The notes under the pieces: generated by a model
Database searches by the model: none
What the model saw: only the letters and a program-made list of their open reading frames with translations
Told to the model about the DNA's origin: nothing
In this document: positions 8,681 to 16,812 of the stretch, piece after piece
Position numbering within the stretch: position 1 is the first letter of the stretch
Layout of the letters: each line of letters starts with the position of its first letter
Translations under genes and position numbers: made by a program
Assembly: GCA_011087645.1 (NCBI GenBank)
Contig: JAALLF010000014.1
Span: 30,804-94,803 of the forward strand
DNA: 64,000 bases
Direction: 5' to 3'
DNA from: Alphaproteobacteria bacterium
Lineage (GTDB): Bacteria; Pseudomonadota; Alphaproteobacteria; UBA6615

Positions 8681-9727
8681 TTGAGCAAATCTGAACAGCC
8701 GTCTCTGGTTCACACCTTCGACTCGCCGATGCCCGATTTCGATGGCGCCTCTATTCTGGTTACCGGCGGCACCGGATCCTTCGGCAAGGCGTTCGTGCAC
8801 GCGGTGCTGCAAAAATTCCAGCCGCTAAAACTCATTATTTTCTCGCGCGATGAGCTGAAGCAGTTTGACATGCAGCAGGATGCGCGGTTCCGCGACCATG
8901 ATTGCTTGCGCTATTTTATTGGTGACGTGCGCGATTCCGACCGGCTGGAACTGGCCTTTCGCGAGATCGATATCGTGGTGCACGCCGCGGCGCTCAAGCA
9001 AATAACCACCGCAGAATACAATCCGATCGAATGTATAAAAACCAACGTCCACGGCGCCGAAAATGTCGTCATGGCGGCGATCCGCAGCGGCGTGAAAAAG
9101 GTGATGGCGCTATCGACCGACAAGGCAGTCAACCCGGCAAACCTGTATGGCGCCAGCAAACTGGCCGCCGACAAGATCTTCATCGCCGCGAATAATTTGA
9201 GCGGCCGCGGCGGTACGGCATTCTCGGTAGTGCGCTATGGCAACGTGATCGATTCCCGCGGCAGTGTGGTGCCGCATTTCCGCCGGCTCATCGAGGAAGG
9301 CGCAACCAGTCTGCCCATCACCGACGAGCGCATGACGCGGTTCTGGATGACTTTGGATCAGGGCGTACATTTTGTGCTGTCGAGCATATCGCTCATGGAA
9401 AGCGGCGAAATATTTGTTCCCAAGCTGCCCAGTATGACGGTCTGCGACGTTGCGCTGGCGATGGCGCCGGATTTGCCCCATGAAGTGGTTGGCATCCGCA
9501 TCGGCGAGAAGCTGCACGAGGTGCTCATCACCGAAGCCGACACGCGATACACTATCGAAATCGACGACCGCTACGTCATCTTGCCAGCCGCACTCGATGG
9601 CGAAGCAAAGGTCCGGGGGGCATGGGCCGGGGTGACGCCCATCAAAGACGGCTCGCGTTATGCCAGCGACACCAACCCCGATTGGCTCGCGGTCGAGCAA
9701 TTTCGCGCGCTGCTCGGAACCGATTGA
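8681..9727 (+). CDS. pseB: UDP-GlcNAc 4,6-dehydratase (5-inverting), PseB
   Basis: A 348-residue short-chain dehydrogenase of the soluble FlaA1/PseB type, which dehydrates and epimerises UDP-GlcNAc in the first step of pseudaminic-acid synthesis. The NAD motif TGGTGSFGKAF, the ALKQI segment and the [16 protein letters not shown] active-site region (Tyr-x3-Lys) are present. The start is either the TTG at 8681 or the ATG at 8729, just before the conserved core; neither has a strong ribosome-binding site. It is the first structural gene behind the ops-like site, and pseC follows with overlap. Confidence 0.93.
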   Translation: MSKSEQPSLVHTFDSPMPDFDGASILVTGGTGSFGKAFVHAVLQKFQPLKLIIFSRDELKQFDMQQDARFRDHDCLRYFIGDVRDSDRLELAFREIDIVVHAAALKQITTAEYNPIECIKTNVHGAENVVMAAIRSGVKKVMALSTDKAVNPANLYGASKLAADKIFIAANNLSGRGGTAFSVVRYGNVIDSRGSVVPHFRRLIEEGATSLPITDERMTRFWMTLDQGVHFVLSSISLMESGEIFVPKLPSMTVCDVALAMAPDLPHEVVGIRIGEKLHEVLITEADTRYTIEIDDRYVILPAALDGEAKVRGAWAGVTPIKDGSRYASDTNPDWLAVEQFRALLGTD

Positions 9728-10928
9728 GGATCGACCCATAGCGTTCCTGCCCTATGGCCGTCAGACGATCGAGGATGACGACATCGCTGCCGTTGTCGCC
9801 ACGTTAAAAAGCGATTTCCTGACCACCGGGCCTGCCGTCGATGCCTTCGAACAGGCCTTTGCTGACTATGTCGGCACGGCACACGCCGTGGCCGTAAGCA
9901 GCGGTACGGCCGCTTTGCACCTGGCTGCATTGGCGCTCGGACTCGGGCCGGGTGACGCCGTCGTGGTGCCATCGGTCACCTTCGTCGCGACGGCGAACGC
10001 GGTGCGCTATGTCAACGCCGACGTGGTGCTTGCTGATGTCGACCCTGACACCGGCCTGATGGGGCCCGATGAGTTACAAGCCGCATTCGACCGCGCAAAG
10101 AACGCAACTGTCCGTGCGGCCTTTCCCGTTCATCTGAACGGGCAGCCGTGCGATATGGCGGCCCTCGCCGACGTCGCGCGGGCCAATGATTTAGAGCTAG
10201 TGGAGGATGCGTGTCATGCGTTGGGGGGCAATGTCGACGGTCACGCCATCGGCGACACCCATGCCAGCCGAATGGCGATGTTCTCCCTCCATCCGGTAAA
10301 AGCGATTGCCATGGGCGAGGGCGGGCTGTTGACCACCAACGACGATGAGCTTGCCACAGCACTGCACCGCCTGCGCAATCACGGGTTGGTTCAAGACAGC
10401 GACATTTTCAGCGACCGAGACGAGGCCTTCGACACCGCCGGCCAACCCAATCCCTGGTACTACGAACTGCACACGCCGGGCTTTAACTACCGAGCCAGCG
10501 ATATCCACTGCGCGCTGGGCCATTCACAACTGGGCAAACTCGATCGGTTTCTCGATCGACGGCGCACCCTCGCCAATCTCTACGATCGGCTGTTGGCGCC
10601 GTTGGCACCCCTGGTGCGACCGGTGCCCCGGGTTTCATGGGGTCAATCGGGGTGGCATCTTTATCCGGTGCTGATTGATTTCGATGCTGCGGATGTTTCG
10701 CGCGCCTCGCTGATGCACGCGCTCACGGCCGACGGCATCGGCAGTCAGGTGCACTATATTCCCGTCCATCGCCAGCCCTATTACCGGGCCATCGACCCCG
10801 ATCTCACCCTCTCCGGCGCCGATGCTTACTATACACGCTGCCTGTCGTTGCCCTTCTTCCCAGCAATGGCGGACGCTGATGTGGATCGCGTGGTCGCAAG
10901 CCTAACCAGAAATTTGGGCACTAGTTGA
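9660..10928 (+). CDS. pseC: UDP-4-keto-6-deoxy-sugar 4-aminotransferase, PseC
   Basis: A DegT-fold PLP aminotransferase that aminates the PseB product. The conserved part begins at LPYGRQTIEDDDI near 9750; SSGTAALHLA, VEDACHALGG and the PLP lysine in SLHPVKAIAMGEGG (Lys codon 10299-10301) are visible, giving the usual length near 390. The start is unclear: the only in-frame ATG, GTG or TTG that leaves the conserved core intact is the ATG at 9660, which would add about 27 unconserved residues and overlap pseB by 68 bases. ATT at 9723 or ATA at 9738, next to the pseB stop, are non-standard alternatives. Confidence 0.9.
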   Translation: MPATPTPIGSRSSNFARCSEPIEDRPIAFLPYGRQTIEDDDIAAVVATLKSDFLTTGPAVDAFEQAFADYVGTAHAVAVSSGTAALHLAALALGLGPGDAVVVPSVTFVATANAVRYVNADVVLADVDPDTGLMGPDELQAAFDRAKNATVRAAFPVHLNGQPCDMAALADVARANDLELVEDACHALGGNVDGHAIGDTHASRMAMFSLHPVKAIAMGEGGLLTTNDDELATALHRLRNHGLVQDSDIFSDRDEAFDTAGQPNPWYYELHTPGFNYRASDIHCALGHSQLGKLDRFLDRRRTLANLYDRLLAPLAPLVRPVPRVSWGQSGWHLYPVLIDFDAADVSRASLMHALTADGIGSQVHYIPVHRQPYYRAIDPDLTLSGADAYYTRCLSLPFFPAMADADVDRVVASLTRNLGTS

Positions 10929-10944
10929 TACGGGGGTCTCGTCG

Positions 10945-11622
10945 ATGCGCGTTGCAATAATACCGGCCCGGGGTGGCTCAAAGCGGGTACCGCGTAAAAA
11001 CCTCCTTGATATCGGCGGCCACCCGATGCTGACCTACCCAATTCGCTGCGCGCAAGAAAGCGGCCTGTTCGATGAGATTTTTGTCTCCACAGAGGATTCC
11101 GAGATCGCGGATATCGCTCGCGCGGCTGGAGCTTCAGTAATCGACCGGCCACCAACGCTTGCCGATGACGAAGTAAATGTAGACGAGGTCTGCCTGCATG
11201 GCCTGGAAGCGCTCGCCGAACTGGGGCTGGCCATTGATACATTCTGCTGCATCTATGCAACAGCGATTTTCATCACGCCGGAAGACTTACGATCTTCTTT
11301 GGCGATTCTTGATGAAGAACCGGAGGCCGACATTGTTATGGGTGTCTCGGCATACGGCATAAACCCGGTCAAGGCGTTGCGATGCGATGGCGATTTTTGG
11401 CGGCTTGAGTGGCCCGAATATGCAGGCTTGAGGTCGCAGCTTCTGCCGCATTTCGTCGCCAGCAACGGTACGCTTTATTGGGCGCGTTCGACAACATTCC
11501 AAGCCGACGGCACCTTCTATCCGGAGCGCTTAAAATGTTATGAGCTTCCCGCCTCGCGGGGTGTCGATATAGACACTTCGGAAGACTTGGCTCAGGCCCG
11601 CCGCCTGATGGATGCACCGTGA
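10945..11622 (+). CDS. pseF: Pseudaminic acid cytidylyltransferase, PseF
   Basis: A 225-residue CMP-sugar synthetase of the NeuA/PseF family, which activates pseudaminic acid with CTP for transfer. The N-terminal CTP-binding motif IPARGGSKRVPRKN is at residues 6-19, and the C-terminal GVDIDTSEDL is the usual metal- and nucleotide-contact region. It follows pseC by 16 bases. Given pseB, pseC, pseG and pseI in the same stretch, the pseudaminic rather than sialic or legionaminic substrate is the best reading. Confidence 0.9.
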   Translation: MRVAIIPARGGSKRVPRKNLLDIGGHPMLTYPIRCAQESGLFDEIFVSTEDSEIADIARAAGASVIDRPPTLADDEVNVDEVCLHGLEALAELGLAIDTFCCIYATAIFITPEDLRSSLAILDEEPEADIVMGVSAYGINPVKALRCDGDFWRLEWPEYAGLRSQLLPHFVASNGTLYWARSTTFQADGTFYPERLKCYELPASRGVDIDTSEDLAQARRLMDAP

Positions 11623-11727
11623 GCCGGCAAGGGTTTCCGGTAGCCGATGGCGCCGCCTCGACTCCGCAGTTGCGCTTATTCAGCATTGATCACTTGCCAT
11701 ATTTAAATGGAATCGAGAGGCGTCAAA

Positions 11728-12648
11728 GTGGCCAAATATAGTCAATTAGAATTGGCTGTTCAGGCCTATAAGACCGGAAAGAACATTACAGCTTTCCTCC
11801 GGGATTTGACCGACTCGGATTTCAATAGTGCGGAGATTATTGAAATTGCCTACGACCTTCAGGCCGGGTCGTTTATTGAATACACCGAAAATTACCGAGA
11901 ACGCGTACAGAAATATTCGAAGGAATGTGCGGATATCGTTTCTCAATATCTAAATGAAAACGATACTCTTCTCGATATTGGGACGGGCGAAATCACGACT
12001 TTGAGTCTGTTAGTCAATGAACTCATTGCATCACCAAGCGACATTTATGCGTTCGATATCAGCCTATCGCGCCTCATTAAGGGCATCGATTTCGCGAAAA
12101 GGGAAATGGGTCATTGCTATGACCGATTGAATGTATTCGTTGCCGATATCGCAAAAATACCGCGGCCCGATAAGTCGATAAATATTACCGTCTCCAGCCA
12201 TGCCTTAGAGCCCAATGGAAGCATATTAGAGGCGCTCCTAACGGAACTATACAGAGTAACTCAAGATTACATTATCCTGTTCGAGCCTTGCTACGAACTG
12301 AATAGCGAAGAAGGCCGGCGCAGAATGGATGACCTGGGTTACATTAAAGGCCTGGATGACACGATAGAATTATTGGGTGGGACAATTATCGACAAAACAG
12401 AAATCAAAAACATCGCCAATCCCCTGAATCCTACCTACTGTTTTGTGGTGCAGCCGCCCCGCGCGGAAGAGCCTATTAGCCACACATCGAATTCGAATAC
12501 CTTCTCCGTACCCGGGTCAAACTATCCTATCCAAAAACAAGAGAACTTCCTGATCTCAAATAATCTCGGACTTTGTTTCCCGATAATTAGCGGAATCCCG
12601 ATATTGCGAGAAGACACAATGATACTAGCAACGGCGTTGGCTAAGTAA
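11728..12648 (+). CDS. SAM-dependent methyltransferase with Trm112-like C-terminal segment
   Basis: About 306 residues with a class I methyltransferase motif LLDIGTGEITTLSLL near residue 88 and FDISLSRL after it. The last 35 residues (LGLCFPIISGIPILRED) resemble the short Trm112/YcaR-type zinc-ribbon tail often seen next to sugar methyltransferases, though no cysteine pairs are left to bind zinc. The GTG at 11728 is chosen because GAGAGG lies at good spacing; an ATG at 11707 is possible. This gene is clearly more AT-rich than pseF and pseG around it, suggesting separate acquisition. It may methylate pseudaminic acid or an acyl group on it; the substrate is unknown. Confidence 0.7.
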   Translation: MAKYSQLELAVQAYKTGKNITAFLRDLTDSDFNSAEIIEIAYDLQAGSFIEYTENYRERVQKYSKECADIVSQYLNENDTLLDIGTGEITTLSLLVNELIASPSDIYAFDISLSRLIKGIDFAKREMGHCYDRLNVFVADIAKIPRPDKSINITVSSHALEPNGSILEALLTELYRVTQDYIILFEPCYELNSEEGRRRMDDLGYIKGLDDTIELLGGTIIDKTEIKNIANPLNPTYCFVVQPPRAEEPISHTSNSNTFSVPGSNYPIQKQENFLISNNLGLCFPIISGIPILREDTMILATALAK

Positions 12649-12813
12649 TTTTGGATTTCGAGTTTTTAGCTATCTCGCGACGGAAATATGACTCGACAGT
12701 GTGTCTACGGCGTTATCGAGGCATGAAGCGAACCTCGGGGCAGGGCTCTGTATCATTTCGGCTGAGTTCGGCCGCGATCTCCACCAACGCCGGCTGTGGC
12801 GGCTGACATTTCC

Positions 12814-14010
12814 ATGATGGCTCCACGCCAAATCTTTGTTACCGGCATGTTTCGGTCGGGAACAACACTCGTCGCGCGCATGCTCGCAATCCATCCCGAT
12901 CTCGCCTTTGCCTCCGATCCGTATGCGCCGATATTCAAGGCTCTGCGGAATGCCGTTGCCGCGCATACAGTAGATGCACACAATGACGAGGAAGCGCCCC
13001 TCGATGACTATTATTTCGACACCGCCAAGTGCGACCTGTTCGAAGCGATACGGTCCGCGGATTTGCAGAGTTTGTCCGCACCGCACGACTTGGCGCCGCT
13101 ACGCGAAAAGTTGGCGCGACAGTGTTTAAGCTACTCGCCGCGTATCGAGCCTTTACTGCCCAATCTCGATGGATCCAGTTTTGCCGAACTGATTGAGTCC
13201 GGCTTTCAACTTGTGGCCGAAGCATATGGCAATGGCGACGAATCGGCCGTCGGACTGAAAGAAGTTTGGAGTGGAGAGTTCGTGTGGCCGCTGCTTGCAT
13301 GCTTCCCCAACGCCAAAGCCGTCGTCATGGTGCGGGATCCGCGCGCCGTCGTCGCGTCGAAAAATGTGAGCGCAGAAAAATATCCATGGCTATTTCTTGC
13401 ACGCCAATGGCGCAAGCTTGCCGCGCTTGCTTGGCTCGCAAAACATGACGAGCAGCTATCGGGACGGGTACATTTGGTTCGTTACGAAGACCTCGTACAA
13501 CACCCCGATGCTGGCGTTTCTGAGCTGTGCGAAGCGGTCGGCGTTTCTTTCGACAAGCGCCTGCTAGATCCGGAGGAATACCGCGATGGAGATGGTGCGC
13601 CCTGGTTTCAGAATTCATCCCACTACAGCCAAGTGCGGAACTTCAATCGAGGATCTCTGACGCGTTGGCGAGACGTTTTGAGTACTGAAGAGACCGCATT
13701 CATTGAGGCCATATGTTGGCCGGAAATGCTGCTACTCGGTTACGAATTGGAACAGTTCAATCCGAGACGGCCGGACAACACGACGTTCAGCTCGCCGCCG
13801 ATCGTAGAGACCGACGATCTCGCCGGTTGGATTCAGCCTTACGGTATGGATGACCCTCAGCTTGTCAGTGAGGAAATGGCGCACGAACGCTTGCGGACGG
13901 AAATGCTAAGCGGTCGCTCACAACTGTCGGAAGACAAACTGCGTGTGCACCTGCTGGACCCAAGTCTCCATCAGCCTTTGAAGGAGGCATTCGACAATGG
14001 ACATTGTTGA
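12814..14010 (+). CDS. PAPS-dependent sulfotransferase family protein
   Basis: About 398 residues with the 5'-phosphosulfate loop FVTGMFRSGTTLVARML at the N-terminus and the 3'-phosphate-binding segment VVMVRDPRAVVASKN near residue 178, the two diagnostic PAPS contacts of sulfotransferases. The fold covers about residues 5-310; the remaining C-terminal part is not recognised. ATG at 12814 or 12817 is preferred over the GTG at 12796 because the P-loop lies close to the N-terminus in this family. It overlaps the DUF4910 gene by 14 bases. With cysD-cysNC in the same locus it points to a sulfated glycan. Confidence 0.83.
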   Translation: MMAPRQIFVTGMFRSGTTLVARMLAIHPDLAFASDPYAPIFKALRNAVAAHTVDAHNDEEAPLDDYYFDTAKCDLFEAIRSADLQSLSAPHDLAPLREKLARQCLSYSPRIEPLLPNLDGSSFAELIESGFQLVAEAYGNGDESAVGLKEVWSGEFVWPLLACFPNAKAVVMVRDPRAVVASKNVSAEKYPWLFLARQWRKLAALAWLAKHDEQLSGRVHLVRYEDLVQHPDAGVSELCEAVGVSFDKRLLDPEEYRDGDGAPWFQNSSHYSQVRNFNRGSLTRWRDVLSTEETAFIEAICWPEMLLLGYELEQFNPRRPDNTTFSSPPIVETDDLAGWIQPYGMDDPQLVSEEMAHERLRTEMLSGRSQLSEDKLRVHLLDPSLHQPLKEAFDNGHC

Positions 14011-15310
14011 CAACCAGGCCCTTGAACGAATGCGCGAATTTATCTCGCGCTATTGGATGTGGAACCGCGTCCCCGTTGGCGACGACACAGCTAGATTCGT
14101 TCGTGATATGGCGGATCAATGGGACGCTTCGATTATCAGCGTACCGTCGGGTGCCGAATGCTTAACATGGGTCGTGCCGCCCAAATGGAGCGTGCGTGAA
14201 GCGTATATAGAATCACCGGATGGCGAGCGCATTGCAGATTTCGCGAAAAACCCGCTGTACCTGAAATCCTACTCCGCGCCATTCAGCGGCGAGGTCGACC
14301 GCGACACTCTGCGCGAGCACGTATTATCCGACCCACAGCGCCCCGACGACCTGATCTACGACTACCGCGCTCAGTACCAATATGGCGAGCGGACCGAGTG
14401 GGGCTTCTCCTTGCCGCACCGCATCGTCGACAGTTTGCCTGAAGGAAACTATCGCGCACATATCGATGTCGCTTTTGGCGAGGGCACACTCGATGTCCTC
14501 GACTGGTATCTTCCGGGCGGGTCCTCAGAGACTATTTTCTTTGCAGCGCATACCTGCCATCCGGCCCAAGTGAACGATGGCATAGCTTGCATCGCAGTAT
14601 TGATCGAGCTGTTTCTCAGGCTCGCCCAGCAACCGAAGCGACGCTTCTCCTACCGTCTTCTGCTCGGTCCGGAATATTTCGCCGGCGCCGCGGTGCTCGC
14701 CCACGCAACGGGTATTGAGAATCTGCGCTATGGATTTTTCCTCGACATGATGGGTAACGGACAGCGCTTTGGCTATTCGCGGTCTTACCGGGGCGATAGT
14801 TTGGTCGATCGCATCGTGAGCCATGTTTTGCAGGCCAACACTGACGATTTCTTCGAAACTGATTACCGTAAACTATGGGGTAACGACGAGTTATTCTACG
14901 ATGGGCCAGACTATCGCATCCCAACCATTGGGCTCGGCCGCGACCGGTTCGTACATTACCATACGGACAAAGACGATCCGGAACATTGCGACTACGATCA
15001 ACTGCTCGAATCTGTCGATATCCTTTCTAAAATGGTCGAAATATTCGAGAGCGATGTGGTGGTGGCCCGCAATTATCGCGGCCCCCTATATCTCAGCCGC
15101 TACGGTCTCTACATCGACCCCAAGTTAGACCCCAATGGCTATCAACACATGCAAGAGATCCAAATCGAGATGGATGGCACGCGCAGCAATTTCGAAATCG
15201 CGGAACGTCTCGGCGTAAGTCATGAATTTGTCACCAAGTTCGCAGAACAGTTAATTGCACATGGACTTGCACAAATCGTTGAAGACCGAAAGCTGGATGT
15301 CTCCAACTAA
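13997..15310 (+). CDS. DUF4910 aminopeptidase-like protein with C-terminal winged helix
   Basis: A 437-residue protein of the DUF4910 (aminopeptidase-like) family. Candidate metal ligands of an M28-like fold are seen in HTCHPAQVNDG (about residue 194), the Glu of GPEYFAG and the His of VHYHTDKDDPE. The last 70 residues (GTRSNFEIAERLGVSHEFV) look like a winged-helix domain. Members occur in surface-sugar loci, often next to nonulosonate genes, without an assigned reaction. It overlaps both the sulfotransferase before it and pseG-pseH after it by 14 bases each, so it belongs to the pse transcript. A deacylase or peptidase acting on an N-acyl sugar is a guess. Confidence 0.75.
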   Translation: MDIVDNQALERMREFISRYWMWNRVPVGDDTARFVRDMADQWDASIISVPSGAECLTWVVPPKWSVREAYIESPDGERIADFAKNPLYLKSYSAPFSGEVDRDTLREHVLSDPQRPDDLIYDYRAQYQYGERTEWGFSLPHRIVDSLPEGNYRAHIDVAFGEGTLDVLDWYLPGGSSETIFFAAHTCHPAQVNDGIACIAVLIELFLRLAQQPKRRFSYRLLLGPEYFAGAAVLAHATGIENLRYGFFLDMMGNGQRFGYSRSYRGDSLVDRIVSHVLQANTDDFFETDYRKLWGNDELFYDGPDYRIPTIGLGRDRFVHYHTDKDDPEHCDYDQLLESVDILSKMVEIFESDVVVARNYRGPLYLSRYGLYIDPKLDPNGYQHMQEIQIEMDGTRSNFEIAERLGVSHEFVTKFAEQLIAHGLAQIVEDRKLDVSN

Positions 15311-16802
15311 CAATTTTGGCGGCGCGCGCCCCCGCAGTGCTGTCTTTCGGACCAGTGCCTCGCCCGAAATAGGCGGCGGCCACGTAACGCGCTGCCTCGC
15401 CCTTGCCGACATGCTGTCGGCACAGGGCTGGCAATGCACATTTGCAAGCGGTGAAAAAACGTTGCCAACCATGCCGGCACTCGCCGATTCGGCGCATAAA
15501 ATTTCGCGCGTCCTAGACGAAACAGCCGCCCCCTCAAAACGGGACGGCGCGTGGTCGCCTGAGGAATGCGATCTCCTGGTCTTCGATCATTATGCGCTAG
15601 ATGCGGCCTATGAAAGCGCTTGCCGGCCATGGGCCAAACGCATCGTCGTTTTGGATGATCTTGCGAACCGTCCGCACGATTGCGATGTACTGCTCGACCA
15701 GACACTCGGCCGACGCCCGGAGGACTATGAATCTCTAGTGCCTTCGCAGTGCAACCTGTTACTCGGCACGAAATTCACATTACTTCGATCGGCGTTCGCC
15801 GGCGCCCGCAAACGTGCCGCAACTGAACGAGATGGACAGTTGCGCAATGTTCTGATTGCACCGGGACAAACCGACCAGGCGGGACTCACGACCCTGGCCG
15901 TCACCGCCATTCAACAGGCGTTGCCAGATGCCGAGATCAATATCGTTGTGGGGGTGCGTAACCCGCAATTTGCGACATTCGACCAACCAGGCGCCGACAA
16001 TGTCCATGTACATGTCGGCGCCAGCGCAGAGGCGGTTGCAGAATTAATCACTAACGCAGATATTGCGATCGGCGCCGCAGGGAGCAGCGCTTGGGAGCGT
16101 TGCGCACTGGGCTTGCCTGCCGCGCTGGTAATTATCGCCGACAATCAGTCCGAAGTAGCTGCCACGCTTGAGGAGGCCGGGGCCGCCAAAGTCGTCGGCC
16201 GAGTTGAAAACCTTGATGTCGACACGCTGGCGACGGCTATCGAAAATTTGGCCGCAAATCCCGATTTACTTGTCCACATGTCTCAAAAGGCGTCGGAGAT
16301 TTGCGATGGGCGGGGCACCTTTCGAACAATGGTGGCTCTAACCCCAGATCTGCCTGCCGTGGACGGATCAACAATTAGATTGCGCGCGGCTGAGTTGGTG
16401 GACGCAGCGCTGATGTATGATTGGCAGATCCATCGAGATACGAGAAAATATGCGCGCTGTGAAAGTATGCCACCGTTCCGCGAACATATGTCCTGGCTGC
16501 GCCAAAGACTGACGAATGCAGGATGTCTGTTCACCATTATCGAAAGGGACGGCGCGCCCGCCGGTATCCTGCGTCTCGACGCGTGCAGCGACGGATATGA
16601 GATTTCGATTGTCGTTGCGCCAAACCGGCGAAATCAAAGTATCGGGGCCGCTGCCTTGCAGCTCGGGCGCGCACTTGTGCCGGGCAAGAAATTAAGCGCC
16701 TACGTGAAGCGCGAGAATACCGCGTCCGTTCGGTTGTTCGAAAGCGCAGGCTACCGGCTGGGATCGGACGGCATGTACTCCCACTTACCGTCTGCGGCAT
16801 GA
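15297..16802 (+). CDS. pseG: Fused PseG hydrolase and PseH-like N-acetyltransferase
   Basis: A 501-residue fusion. Residues 1 to about 340 match PseG, the GT-B-fold hydrolase that removes UDP from UDP-2,4-diacetamido-trideoxy-altrose: GGGHVTRCLALADML near the N-terminus, DLLVFDHYALD, and GAAGSSAWERCALGLP in the C-terminal lobe. Residues about 345-500 form a GNAT domain, with VVAPNRRNQSIGAAAL as the acetyl-CoA loop, matching PseH, which acetylates the C4 amine one step earlier. No separate pseH is seen nearby, so the fusion would complete the pathway. ATG at 15297 is preferred over a TTG at 15255, as it precedes the conserved core and overlaps DUF4910 by 14 bases. Confidence 0.9.
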   Translation: MSPTNNFGGARPRSAVFRTSASPEIGGGHVTRCLALADMLSAQGWQCTFASGEKTLPTMPALADSAHKISRVLDETAAPSKRDGAWSPEECDLLVFDHYALDAAYESACRPWAKRIVVLDDLANRPHDCDVLLDQTLGRRPEDYESLVPSQCNLLLGTKFTLLRSAFAGARKRAATERDGQLRNVLIAPGQTDQAGLTTLAVTAIQQALPDAEINIVVGVRNPQFATFDQPGADNVHVHVGASAEAVAELITNADIAIGAAGSSAWERCALGLPAALVIIADNQSEVAATLEEAGAAKVVGRVENLDVDTLATAIENLAANPDLLVHMSQKASEICDGRGTFRTMVALTPDLPAVDGSTIRLRAAELVDAALMYDWQIHRDTRKYARCESMPPFREHMSWLRQRLTNAGCLFTIIERDGAPAGILRLDACSDGYEISIVVAPNRRNQSIGAAALQLGRALVPGKKLSAYVKRENTASVRLFESAGYRLGSDGMYSHLPSAA

Positions 16803-16812
16803 ATTCAGAATA

